Below, in pieces: positions 6,313-12,748 of a stretch of 25,614 nt of DNA (the stretch's first letter is position 1; each line of letters starts with the position of its first letter). The DNA is from a virus, in the IMG/VR virus record IMGVR_UViG_3300034101_002041, positions 1 to 25,614 of that record. The stretch is one strand, 5' to 3'. The notes beneath the pieces were generated by a model. It did no database searches. It was not told where the DNA came from and saw only the letters and a program-made list of their open reading frames with translations. The translations under genes were made by a program, and so were the position numbers.

Positions 6313-6509
6313 TTCTTTTTCATCTTGAGGGTGACACCTTTCACCTTTGTTCCATAGTGTTCGCCCCTCATGTCGTACTCCGCTTCAGTCTTGAAGTCAA
6401 TCTTTTCAACAGTGAACTCAGGGTATTTCCGGAAGACTGCATCTCGAATAATGAAGAGAACTTGTTCGGGGGTCAGGTCTACTGTTACGTTGAGGAGGAA
6501 GTCGTCCAT
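6309..6509 (-). CDS. Small hypothetical protein, paralog of the 3074-3298 product
   Basis: A 66-residue protein (MDDFLLNVTVDLTPEQV...KYPEFTVEKIDFKT...MRGEHYG) clearly related to the protein at 3074-3298, which points to a duplication. It has a lysine-rich C-terminus. ATG 6509 follows an AAAGGAA Shine-Dalgarno and lies about 25 bases from the TATACT box of the 6534 cassette, so it is probably first in its group. Function unknown. Confidence 0.7.
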   Translation of the reverse strand: MDDFLLNVTVDLTPEQVLFIIRDAVFRKYPEFTVEKIDFKTEAEYDMRGEHYGTKVKGVTLKMKKK

Positions 6510-6533
6510 TTTCCTTTAGAAACCACTGAGTTC

Positions 6534-6578
6534 AGTATAGTGGCGGTTTGCGAGGGAGTATAGGGCGGTTTCCCGCCC
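6534..6578 (-). promoter_or_regulatory. Hairpin-promoter cassette
   Basis: GGGCGG-GAAA-CCGCCC hairpin (6563-6578), then TATACT as a -35-like hexamer (6557-6562), a 17-base spacer and TATACT as -10 (6534-6539). It should drive the group starting at 6509. The rest of the gap up to 6687 holds no confident gene; an 18-codon frame at 6591-6647 (MRGFGGTKRAVTYFVSRE) preceded by GAGAGA is the only candidate. Confidence 0.6.
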
Positions 6579-6687
6579 CTTTCAGGGTTCCTATTCCCTG
6601 GAAACGAAATAGGTAACGGCACGCTTTGTGCCACCAAACCCCCGCATTCTCTCAGAATTCCTGGATCTATAGTATCCGGTAACGAGT

Positions 6688-6915
6688 TTAGTTCAGGAGA
6701 TAGACACGAGAGTCGTCCGGCACTAAAATAACCTTCAGCCCCGTGTCTGAAAATTGAGCTTCCATGATCTCCCTAAAGGAGGAAACCTTTTCCTCAGTGT
6801 AGCCTGGTGGAATGGTGACTACGACTACCCTGGTTAGATCTCCCGGTGTGGTAGCCTTTGAGGTTTTGCTGAGGTTCTTAGGTAGATCCCCGTTGTTTGT
6901 TGCAGTTACTGTCAT
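6688..6915 (-). CDS. Small hypothetical protein
   Basis: A 75-residue protein with a Thr/Ser/Asn-rich, probably flexible first 28 residues, then an apparent beta-alpha-beta-beta unit (TRVVVVTIPPGYTEEKVSSFREIMEAQ, LKVILVPDDSRVYLLN). No family recognised. It lies 11 bases after the 6927 gene and is probably co-transcribed with it from the 7345 promoter. Confidence 0.6.
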   Translation of the reverse strand: MTVTATNNGDLPKNLSKTSKATTPGDLTRVVVVTIPPGYTEEKVSSFREIMEAQFSDTGLKVILVPDDSRVYLLN

Positions 6916-6926
6916 AGATGAAAAGA

Positions 6927-7301
6927 CTACCCGATTAGCTCAACAAGTTCTCTAAAGTAATCGTGAACTTCAGGTAGACCTCCCGAGCAACCGTAATTCC
7001 ATGCCAAGGAGAAACACTTTTCGGCTTTCTCTGAGTTGGTTAGACCCTCCTCCCTAAACAAGTCCTCTTTGAACTCTTCTTCTAAGCTAACCTTCTCCTT
7101 AAGGTAAGTCTGTTCGTGAGCGAGGTACCCTTCTCTATCGAAAACTACCTCTTCAACTGCTCCGTTTGGGACTTCATCTATCTGGGAGAAGGGTTTCTTA
7201 ACTAGAATAAGCTTTCCCCTCTTGTAATAATATATCACAGTGTAGTTGGCTTTACTCGGGTACTCGGTAGCGAGAGTCGTGTAGTAGGAGTATGGTTTCA
7301 T
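6927..7301 (-). CDS. Hypothetical protein
   Basis: A 124-residue protein from ATG 7301 (MKPYSYYTTLATEYPSK); an in-frame TTG at 7319 is possible but less likely. The N-terminal part is beta-like and tyrosine-rich (NYTVIYYYKRGKLILVKKPF); the C-terminal part is an acidic helix region. No family recognised. It is first in its group behind the TATAAT at 7345. Confidence 0.6.
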   Translation of the reverse strand: MKPYSYYTTLATEYPSKANYTVIYYYKRGKLILVKKPFSQIDEVPNGAVEEVVFDREGYLAHEQTYLKEKVSLEEEFKEDLFREEGLTNSEKAEKCFSLAWNYGCSGGLPEVHDYFRELVELIG

Positions 7302-7344
7302 TTTTGAAGCCGGGGTCAAATCCTAAAGTTCAATTGAACGATAA

Positions 7345-7386
7345 ATTATAATCCCGGGACCGCAGGGTATTCCGGACTTCCCGGGA
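7345..7386 (-). promoter_or_regulatory. Promoter with inverted repeat
   Basis: TATAAT (7345-7350) is preceded by two copies of the palindrome TCCCGGGA (7352-7359 and 7379-7386) that can pair as a stem. This is the same hairpin-then-TATAAT layout as the cassettes but with unrelated sequence, and no clear -35. Confidence 0.4.
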
Positions 7387-7390
7387 GTTT

Positions 7391-7423
7391 GCGCCGCGCA
7401 TCCGCCGCGCATCCGCCGCGCAC
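7391..7423. repeat. Three tandem 11-bp GC-rich repeats
   Basis: Units GCGCCGCGCAT, CCGCCGCGCAT and CCGCCGCGCAC follow the stop of the collagen-like gene. The local base composition is much more GC-rich than the neighbours. On the minus strand it could fold as part of the mRNA 3' end. Confidence 0.7.
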
Positions 7424-7435
7424 CCCCTGGCGGAC

Positions 7436-7978
7436 TTAACGTATCGTGAACCAGTTTTCGCCACGACGAAAAACTCTAACAGACTCGTAAGGAGTAGCCA
7501 TTGTGTAGTCCCCCTGCCCGTCAATTAGAGAAGGGGGCTCTGGCTTGACTATTACCTTTCTGTTTCCGATGGGCGGCTCCATCTCCACCTTCACGATGTA
7601 CTCAATGCAGCTATCTTCATCGCTCTTCAGGGTCACCGTTACGCTCTCTTCACTATCCACACCTATGTAGTAATCAAACTCTGTGGCCGTATAGTCTTGA
7701 CTCACCTTTATACAGGGTCTAAGGGATGGTCCCGGGGGTCCTGGGGGTCCTGGGGGTCCTGGGGGTCCTGGGGGTCCTGGGGGGCATTCTTCTTTACAGT
7801 CCTCTTCGGAATCGTTATCTATGTTGATATTAACGGTTCCCGGTGAAGGTTGATGGAGAAGCTTTGTGATCTCTGCTCGAGTGACCTGTATCATGGATTC
7901 TAGCTTCGGGTCGTTCGACCTTTGGTACTGAGCTAGAAGGTTGTAGAGATCGATAAGTTTTCTTTCCGCTGAGTCCAT
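7436..7978 (-). CDS. Collagen-like protein, probable virion fibre
   Basis: A 180-residue protein: helical N-terminus (1-40), acidic linker, a collagen stretch of six GPP triplets at about residues 67-84, then a C-terminal beta domain ending DGQGDYTMATPYESVRVFRRGENWFTIR. The collagen part implies a trimer, and this type of C-terminus often ends trimeric phage fibres. No signal peptide is seen. It follows another likely structural gene (8036) and is separated from it by a terminator. Fibre, capsid decoration or tail appendage are all possible. Confidence 0.7.
   Translation of the reverse strand: MDSAERKLIDLYNLLAQYQRSNDPKLESMIQVTRAEITKLLHQPSPGTVNINIDNDSEEDCKEECPPGPPGPPGPPGPPGPPGPSLRPCIKVSQDYTATEFDYYIGVDSEESVTVTLKSDEDSCIEYIVKVEMEPPIGNRKVIVKPEPPSLIDGQGDYTMATPYESVRVFRRGENWFTIR
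7737..7785. repeat. 9-bp tandem repeat encoding GPP
   Basis: About five copies of GGGGGTCCT on the plus strand (AGGACCCCC on the coding strand). Each unit is exactly three codons, so copy-number slippage changes the collagen rod length without breaking the frame. Confidence 0.85.
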
Positions 7979-7993
7979 GGTTGTCTTAAATGG

Positions 7994-8016
7994 AAAAGGA
8001 GGGGTTGAACCCCTCC
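7994..8016 (-). terminator. Rho-independent terminator
   Basis: The minus strand shows a 7-bp stem GGAGGGG/CCCCTCC with a 5-nt loop and then TTTT. It lies about 20 bases after the stop of the coiled-coil gene, making that gene a single transcription unit with the 9070-region promoter. Confidence 0.75.
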
Positions 8017-8035
8017 CGGTGTTTCGTAGCTGAAC

Positions 8036-8953
8036 TCAGCGAACAGCGTTGCTGGTAGAGGACTGCCCGACCCCAGCCATGGTACCAAAGTTTACCATCC
8101 CTTGGCGGGTCTCAGCAATTTGGCTGTTGAGAGCGTTCAGTTGGGAGTTCACCTGAGAGCTCAGAGCAGCGAATTGTGTGTTGAACAGACCATCCCGAGC
8201 ACCCCAGTAATCGTGGCGGCAGTGTTGAAGGTCAGTGTTGCGCTCAATGAGGAGACGATTGAGTTCATCATTCTTGAGAGAATTGATGAGGTCACGGGTC
8301 TTCTCGTTTTCATAACCGACCTGCTTGCTAAGTTCAAACTTGCTCTCGGCAATTTCCTTGCTGAGTTGAGATTGACCTAGGGCAACAGCGGCGGCAACTT
8401 TAGCGGACTCAAGAGCAGCAGCAGTGGCTCCCCTTTCAGCAGATAGAAGAATCTCGGTGCTGAGCTTTTGTGCAGCCATATCTGTGGCAGCCTTTAGGGC
8501 AGCTACATCACGAGCAGCATCAAAGTCCCTGGCCTGTGCAGAAAGGTAAAAGTCGGTGGCTCTTTGCTGAATTTTGTCAGCAGCCTCGTCGATCTTCACC
8601 TGGTTGTTGTGTCCTGTTGTCAGGATGTCACGGTTGGTTGATTCGGAGTGCTCAGCGATGGCGTATTTAATTTCGCCATGCCCTTTGCTAACCTCTTGGC
8701 GAATGTCAGAGGCTTCCTTGAGCACATTGCGCTCAATGGTTGCGTGGTCGCGGTAGAGATTTAGAATGTCTGTGGAATTAAGTTCCATGGGATTTTCAAG
8801 ATTTTCTTCAGAGTTTTCTCGCACTTCAGTCGCGGGAGGTTTAGGTCCCACCACGATAGGACTTTCGGAAACGGGGCCTGGTTGAAGGGGGGCCTGTGCG
8901 TTGAGTGCCCCACTCGGCTCTTTTCCGAGATCGGTTGTATTTGTAGTTGTCAT
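8036..8953 (-). CDS. Long coiled-coil protein, probable virion component
   Basis: A 305-residue protein. Residues 1-60 are Pro/Thr-rich and probably disordered. About 65-260 are strongly helical with alanine-rich heptads (RDFDAARDVAALKAATDMAAQKLS and similar), and the end is QGMVNFGTMAGVGQSSTSNAVR. No enzyme motif or membrane segment. Its own promoter region, long leader and strong terminator suggest high expression, as for a structural protein; that is inference. ATG 8953 has GGGGGAGA upstream, inside a hairpin. Confidence 0.65.
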   Translation of the reverse strand: MTTTNTTDLGKEPSGALNAQAPLQPGPVSESPIVVGPKPPATEVRENSEENLENPMELNSTDILNLYRDHATIERNVLKEASDIRQEVSKGHGEIKYAIAEHSESTNRDILTTGHNNQVKIDEAADKIQQRATDFYLSAQARDFDAARDVAALKAATDMAAQKLSTEILLSAERGATAAALESAKVAAAVALGQSQLSKEIAESKFELSKQVGYENEKTRDLINSLKNDELNRLLIERNTDLQHCRHDYWGARDGLFNTQFAALSSQVNSQLNALNSQIAETRQGMVNFGTMAGVGQSSTSNAVR

Positions 8954-9077
8954 TACACGATCTCCCCCTGAGGGGGTGCGAGAGCCTGAGCTCCCGGGAT
9001 GTGTTAAGAGGGAATTATGTAATTCCGCGAAAGCAGAGCTATAGAATTCCGTCGAAAGTGACGTTGATTGTCACTGG
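8954..9077 (-). promoter_or_regulatory. Structured 5' leader with hidden ribosome binding site
   Basis: The stretch ahead of ATG 8953 holds no gene but several hairpins on the minus strand: AGTGAC/GTCACT, GGAATT-ACAT-AATTCC, GAGC-TCAG-GCTC, and CCCCC-TCA-GGGGG (8964-8976). The last covers the Shine-Dalgarno GGGGGAG. This may tune translation or protect the mRNA. Seen by eye; no energy computed. Confidence 0.45.
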
Positions 9078-9096
9078 TAAAGTATACCCCACTTTT
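9078..9096 (-). promoter_or_regulatory. Shared 19-bp motif, possible promoter
   Basis: AAAAGTGGGGTATACTTTA on the minus strand, matching 1629-1647 at 18 of 19 bases. TATACT could be a -10 box; transcription would then begin near 9070 and give a leader of about 115 nt for the coiled-coil gene. Confidence 0.4.
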
Positions 9097-9111
9097 AGAC
9101 CCTGGCCCTAT

Positions 9112-9137
9112 AAAAAGACCCCCCTTGAACAGGGGGC
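9112..9137 (-). terminator. Rho-independent terminator after cca
   Basis: The stem CCCCC/GGGGG with a 7-nt loop is followed by GTCTTTTTA on the minus strand, nine bases past the cca stop. It is the best classical terminator in the window. Confidence 0.85.
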
Positions 9138-9145
9138 CTCAAAGT

Positions 9146-9886
9146 CTACTTTTCCTTTAGGGACGGCATTAGACGAAGTCCGTCTCGAAAGATAGCCTCT
9201 AGGGTCTGGGCCGGAAGCTCAGCAAATAGCCGCAAGGAGGCCAGAGTGTCTGCATGAAGCATCTTCTCGAGCTCTTCGCGAACACGATTCACATGGACGC
9301 CAGCCAGCATCTCAGCTGCGAAAGGCCCCCAAAGAACTTCTCGAGTCCTCTCCTCGAAGAGGAAACCCTTGGTGACGCTGAACCGAAAGCCTCGCAGGAC
9401 TCGCAGTCCATCCTCGGTTATTCGTTCCAAAGGGTCCCCCACGAAGCGAAGCTGCCGAGCCCTTAGGTCCCCTTGACCTCCCACCAGGTCCACCAAGGTG
9501 CCGTCAACAGTGCGGCACAAAGCGTTAACGGTGAAGTCTCTACGGAAGATGTCATCCTCCAGGGAGCCAGGCAGGACGTAGTCGGGGCGACGACCGTCGC
9601 TGTAGGGGCCATCTCGCCGAGCCAGAACAAAGTCGGCGTCCCGCACTCGCTGGCGAAGAAGGTGACCGACAGGAACTTGAGCACGAATCGTCTGGAATTC
9701 GGGCTTGCTCTCAAAGATCTTAAAACCTTCGCTCCGGAGCTGTTCCTCCAGAGCAGCGAAAGCCTCCTCGACATTGTCAAACATGCCTTCACGGGCAACG
9801 ACCGAAAAGTCAACGTCTTTAGTGGACAGGCCCAGCAGTCCATCCCTCACACAGCCGCCGACTTCGTAAAAGGTGAAGTTTTCCAT
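9146..9886 (-). CDS. cca: CCA-adding tRNA nucleotidyltransferase
   Basis: A 246-residue class II enzyme that adds or repairs the CCA end of tRNA. Seen: G10-G-C-V-R-D-G-L-L-G (nucleotide binding), D24-V-D26 (the two catalytic carboxylates), R115-R-D-F-T-V-N-A-L (ribose/sugar motif), and E157-D-G-L-R-V-L-R164-G-F-R (template motif with Arg and Asp). It is shorter than most bacterial enzymes (about 370-450) and lacks the distal body/tail part, which is often reduced in compact forms. None of the six tRNAs here encodes CCA, so they need such an enzyme. The -10 box TATAAT is six bases from ATG 9886, predicting a leaderless mRNA. A poly(A) polymerase relative is possible, but the context favours CCA addition. 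Confidence 0.9.
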   Translation of the reverse strand: MENFTFYEVGGCVRDGLLGLSTKDVDFSVVAREGMFDNVEEAFAALEEQLRSEGFKIFESKPEFQTIRAQVPVGHLLRQRVRDADFVLARRDGPYSDGRRPDYVLPGSLEDDIFRRDFTVNALCRTVDGTLVDLVGGQGDLRARQLRFVGDPLERITEDGLRVLRGFRFSVTKGFLFEERTREVLWGPFAAEMLAGVHVNRVREELEKMLHADTLASLRLFAELPAQTLEAIFRDGLRLMPSLKEK

Positions 9887-9892
9887 GAGTTA

Positions 9893-9937
9893 ATTATAGG
9901 GCGGTTTTGCGGGGAAGTGTAGGGCGGTTTCCCGCCC
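9893..9937 (-). promoter_or_regulatory. Hairpin-promoter cassette for cca
   Basis: GGGCGG-GAAA-CCGCCC hairpin (9922-9937), TACACT (9916-9921), a 17-base spacer and TATAAT (9893-9898). The ATG of cca follows after TAACTC, so a start 7 bases past the -10 would fall on the ATG itself. Confidence 0.7.
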
Positions 9938-10230
9938 TACGGTGTCTGGTTTCCTTTCAGACCAGAGCGAAATGCTTCAGGGCTCCGGGGTACAAAGCCG
10001 ACATCATAGATGTCGTCATCACAGTCTAGAAAGTACACATAGTTTTGTGTCCAGACATAAAACTTCTGCGAATCGACCCTAGAGGGGAGTTGGGATACAT
10101 CCCCGTAAGATTGGGGGATGGGAATATCCAACCAGCTCTCCCTGGATACGATGACGTCTTTCCAGTCATCTCGGTTGATTTCCATCGCCTTGGCGAACAT
10201 TTCGCGAAGTGAAGTGAATGAGTTTTCCAT
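9937..10230 (-). CDS. Hypothetical protein
   Basis: A 97-residue protein: an N-terminal helix (MENSFTSLREMFAKAMEINRDDW), then beta-like segments with KFYVWTQNYVYFLDCDDDIYDVGF. No family recognised. Its ATG shares one base with the stop of the upstream gene (TAATG), a sign of coupling. Its stop touches the hairpin of the cca cassette. Confidence 0.6.
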   Translation of the reverse strand: MENSFTSLREMFAKAMEINRDDWKDVIVSRESWLDIPIPQSYGDVSQLPSRVDSQKFYVWTQNYVYFLDCDDDIYDVGFVPRSPEAFRSGLKGNQTP

Positions 10231-10424
10231 TAGAGTGCGAAAGCGGTGATAGTGTACTCAGTTCCAGCAAAACCCTTGGTACGCTTGTTCAGCATATCGT
10301 CGCGGAACCTACAGGTAGATTCGCGATTGGCGAAGCGCATAGTCTCGGTGTGGAGGACATCTCCGTAGGTGTGGAGGACCTTGGTGAGGGTGGCAGTGAT
10401 CATCGCAGTAGGGTTCTTTTCCAT
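10230..10424 (-). CDS. Small hypothetical protein, predicted leaderless mRNA
   Basis: A 64-residue basic protein (MEKNPTAMITATLTKVLHTYG...). No family recognised. CATAAT is six bases from the ATG (CATAATTAAGTCATG), the same geometry as cca. The first codons, MEKN, resemble the starts MENS and MENF of the next two genes. Confidence 0.6.
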   Translation of the reverse strand: MEKNPTAMITATLTKVLHTYGDVLHTETMRFANRESTCRFRDDMLNKRTKGFAGTEYTITAFAL

Positions 10425-10430
10425 GACTTA

Positions 10431-10495
10431 ATTATGGCTCACCTCAGCCACAACTATTGCTAATTTTCGCAAGAAAAGTGGGCGGTTTCCCGCCC
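10431..10495 (-). promoter_or_regulatory. Hairpin-promoter cassette, two-hairpin form
   Basis: GGGCGG-GAAA-CCGCCC hairpin (10480-10495), a second hairpin TTTTC-TTGC-GAAAA (10464-10477), and CATAAT (10431-10436). The hexamer at -35 spacing (CAATAG) is poor. Confidence 0.55.
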
Positions 10496-10516
10496 CTCGA
10501 ATCTCGCAGATTCCGG

Positions 10517-10807
10517 TCAGGAATCCGTGAAGTCGAAAACCATTCCGTTAGCCTTGAGGTTAATGACTCGACTTGCGTCGAAGGAGCGCCACGCCCCCTC
10601 TCCCCCATTGGTTTTGGCGACGCGAAAGTCGCGCACTCGGAAGATATTTGCATTGGTATTGGAAGCCCCCGTCCCTCTCACCTCCTGACGATCCCGGGGG
10701 TTAAACTGGATGGTTCGGGTGGAGCCGTCCTTCTTAACGAACTTCACAGAGACGATGGTGGAACCGGTTTGATTCAGAAACTTACGGATGGTCGCAGGGT
10801 CAGCCAT
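10517..10807 (-). CDS. WYL_2/SH3-like small phage protein
   Basis: A 96-residue protein. VSVKFVKKDGSTRTIQFNPRD near residues 19-40 and GAWRSFDASRVINLKANG near the end fit the small SH3-like beta proteins of many phages (WYL_2/DUF2693 type), whose role is unknown. I choose ATG 10807 (MADPATIRKF); the frame stays open upstream past the 10860 promoter, so a longer start is unlikely. Transcribed alone between two cassettes. Confidence 0.65.
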   Translation of the reverse strand: MADPATIRKFLNQTGSTIVSVKFVKKDGSTRTIQFNPRDRQEVRGTGASNTNANIFRVRDFRVAKTNGGEGAWRSFDASRVINLKANGMVFDFTDS

Positions 10808-10859
10808 GGGTCGTGAGGTGTTTTCTGGGGTGGGTTCGGTCAGTGAACCCAATGAACTT

Positions 10860-10905
10860 ATTATAGGTCGTTTCGCCCCTTCTGGTAAAGGGCGGTTTCC
10901 CGCCC
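10860..10905 (-). promoter_or_regulatory. Hairpin-promoter cassette
   Basis: GGGCGG-GAAA-CCGCCC hairpin (10890-10905), TTTACC (10884-10889), an 18-base spacer and TATAAT (10860-10865). It drives the 10807 gene with a leader of about 45 nt. Confidence 0.7.
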
Positions 10906-10925
10906 TCAAAAGGAGGGCCCGAGCT

Positions 10926-11498
10926 CTACGAGCTCAACCAGGTCCCCCTTACGGGACCACAGGAAGATCTCCACATCCTCAGAAGTTTTGCGATTTGTTC
11001 TTCGCTCATTTGATTGAGCAATTGTTTGGCCTGCTCAACCTGGTGATCATTTGGATTATCAAAGGTGGATTTTGTGTTAATTTCATAGGCACCCTCACCG
11101 TAGATTTCTACGATGGCCCAATGTTCATTACCAGACGTTGATGTTCCGTTCTTGTTATATTGTCCAACTTCGGACAAATTATAATTAGGAGTCACTTTCG
11201 TGATGTGCTTAGATCCCCGGGCCAATTTCACATAAACCTTTTGGCCCACAAAATCATCTAGGTTGATATTGGGTGCCTTTTGGGCGATACCCTTATCTTC
11301 AAATGGAGTCAGGATTTTAATAATCCTAGGTTTTGACATTCCTACTCCAGACTCAGTGAACAACCAACCGGAAATCTTATAAGGATACACTATATCTGGA
11401 TAAGGTGTATCCTTTACAAGTGGTCCAGCTAATACAGATTGGTCACGAAGTTCAACGACGATGGTTTTACCAACGTATTGTGAAAGGTCGATAGTCAT
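10926..11498 (-). CDS. Hypothetical protein with two Sm/SH3-like repeats
   Basis: A 190-residue protein. Two similar units are visible: residues 4-45 (DLSQYVGKTIVVELRDQS...) and about 78-118 (NLDDFVGQKVYVKLARGS...). Both begin DxxxxVGxxxxVxL, typical of small LSm/SH3-like barrels. A C-terminal helical tail (QVEQAKQLLNQMSEEQIAKLLRMW) follows. RNA or protein binding is possible but unproven. Base composition is more AT-rich than its neighbours. No promoter is obvious, so it may be read from 12659 onward. Confidence 0.6.
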   Translation of the reverse strand: MTIDLSQYVGKTIVVELRDQSVLAGPLVKDTPYPDIVYPYKISGWLFTESGVGMSKPRIIKILTPFEDKGIAQKAPNINLDDFVGQKVYVKLARGSKHITKVTPNYNLSEVGQYNKNGTSTSGNEHWAIVEIYGEGAYEINTKSTFDNPNDHQVEQAKQLLNQMSEEQIAKLLRMWRSSCGPVRGTWLSS

Positions 11499-11548
11499 AG
11501 GGTTAAATTAAGAATGGTTACTCCGGAATCTTTGAACCTGGGGCACGA

Positions 11549-12199
11549 TTAAGAAACCTCCCACAACTTTTTAGAGCCGTTCCGAAAGATACGAGTGTAG
11601 TCGTCGTGAAGAGTCTTCATCGTGCTGGGGGACATGGGCCCGAAGGAATATAGCTTTTTCTTTCCATTCGGGACAGGAATCCAGCCCCCGTCTTCTTGAA
11701 CATTCGAGTCAAACAGACAAAGCTCAACTTTCCTCCCTTTCTCGAAATGCTTTTGAAAAAACTCTAGAAATTCGGAAGGGTTGTAGGACCTCTCAGTGCC
11801 GATCAGCTCACCCGACACGAGGTTCCTGCTGATACCTTTGCGAATCTCGGAAGCTTCCTCGGAGGTAACGGGAAAATGGGCCTCAATGTACAGATACTCG
11901 TTAGGGTCAAAGCCGGCCGAGCACTCAACCTCGATCTTTAATCTAATCGGGCAAAGGGAAGTCCCTGAATACCACCCTTTGTTATTTTGGCAATTTGCAA
12001 GAAAGCGTAAAGCTGCTGGATGGCCCCCCGTCAATTCTGCCCTCTCACAAGTCATCCAAACCACCTCCCGAGAGAACCCCTCTTCAGACAGGTTCTCGAT
12101 ACCAAGAGTTCTCACACCAGCCTCAAAGCTATTGAGTTCTCGGTTTAGACCTTTCACTCGTCCGGCTTCTTGAGTGATGTGAAATTCGTAACGGGTCAT
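11549..12199 (-). CDS. Hypothetical protein
   Basis: A 216-residue protein (MTRYEFHITQEAGRVKGLNREL...). Mixed alpha/beta with a C-terminal GPMSPSTMKTLHDDYTRIFRNGSKKLWEVS. No motif recognised; no signal peptide or membrane segment. ATG 12199 lies 46 bases after the 12246 gene, probably one transcript. Function unknown. Confidence 0.6.
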   Translation of the reverse strand: MTRYEFHITQEAGRVKGLNRELNSFEAGVRTLGIENLSEEGFSREVVWMTCERAELTGGHPAALRFLANCQNNKGWYSGTSLCPIRLKIEVECSAGFDPNEYLYIEAHFPVTSEEASEIRKGISRNLVSGELIGTERSYNPSEFLEFFQKHFEKGRKVELCLFDSNVQEDGGWIPVPNGKKKLYSFGPMSPSTMKTLHDDYTRIFRNGSKKLWEVS

Positions 12200-12245
12200 T
12201 TGATAAGTGTGAAATGGAACTCTTAGTTGTTGGAAAAAAGAGGAA

Positions 12246-12659
12246 TCACCGAAAGAGGAAAACCCAATAGGGATAGCCGTTCGATTTGTTGCACCCTTCG
12301 ATGATTTCGCAAAGGGTCAGACCCGGCTTCTCCAGAAATTCCTCCAGAAATTTCTGAATCTTCATGGGGTCCCGATTTGACCAATTCTGTCCTTCGTTTC
12401 CGAAATGCTTCATACAGAGCTCGTCGTGCTTTTTGAAGTCCCACCCAAGAAGGCGATCAGAGTAGACCGAGTCTGTGTGATTGAGTCTCCCGGAGTGTTT
12501 CCAGATAGTGAAAGGGTCGTAGCTGTACGGGTGAGAGAACTTGGTTTTGACCCCTTTCGGTGGGTTGAAGAAATCAACCGTCCCCCAAGAGATTTCGCCC
12601 AAAAGTAATTCAGATATGAAATCACTGAGTTCTTTCTCGCTTTTTCGAAGGGGGTCCAT
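12246..12659 (-). CDS. Hypothetical protein
   Basis: A 137-residue protein rich in aromatic residues (SHPYSYDPFTIWKHSGRLNH, RLLGWDFKKHDELC). No family recognised. It is the first gene after the 12703 cassette and starts at ATG 12659, with a leader of about 35 nt. Confidence 0.6.
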   Translation of the reverse strand: MDPLRKSEKELSDFISELLLGEISWGTVDFFNPPKGVKTKFSHPYSYDPFTIWKHSGRLNHTDSVYSDRLLGWDFKKHDELCMKHFGNEGQNWSNRDPMKIQKFLEEFLEKPGLTLCEIIEGCNKSNGYPYWVFLFR

Positions 12660-12702
12660 AAGGTGAACAGGGGAAACAGTTGGGGTTTAGACCTATCACT
12701 CA

Positions 12703-12747
12703 ATTATAACGTCAATCCTGTCCCTCGGAAAGGGCGGGAAACCGCCC
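12703..12747 (-). promoter_or_regulatory. Hairpin-promoter cassette
   Basis: Hairpin GGGCGG-TTTC-CCGCCC (12732-12747; loop sequence inverted relative to most copies), TTTCCG (12726-12731), a 17-base spacer and TATAAT (12703-12708). It sits directly after the stop of the cREC-like gene. Confidence 0.65.
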
Positions 12748-12748
12748 C

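Noticed and set aside
7391-7423. CRISPR-like short repeats.
   Set aside because: Only three 11-bp units in direct tandem without spacers.
9254-9922. Long plus-strand frames over cca.
   Set aside because: Antisense shadows of a well-supported gene, with no family resemblance.
10808-10909. N-terminal extension of the WYL_2-like protein.
   Set aside because: It would run through the promoter and hairpin at 10860-10905; ATG 10807 fits the family length.
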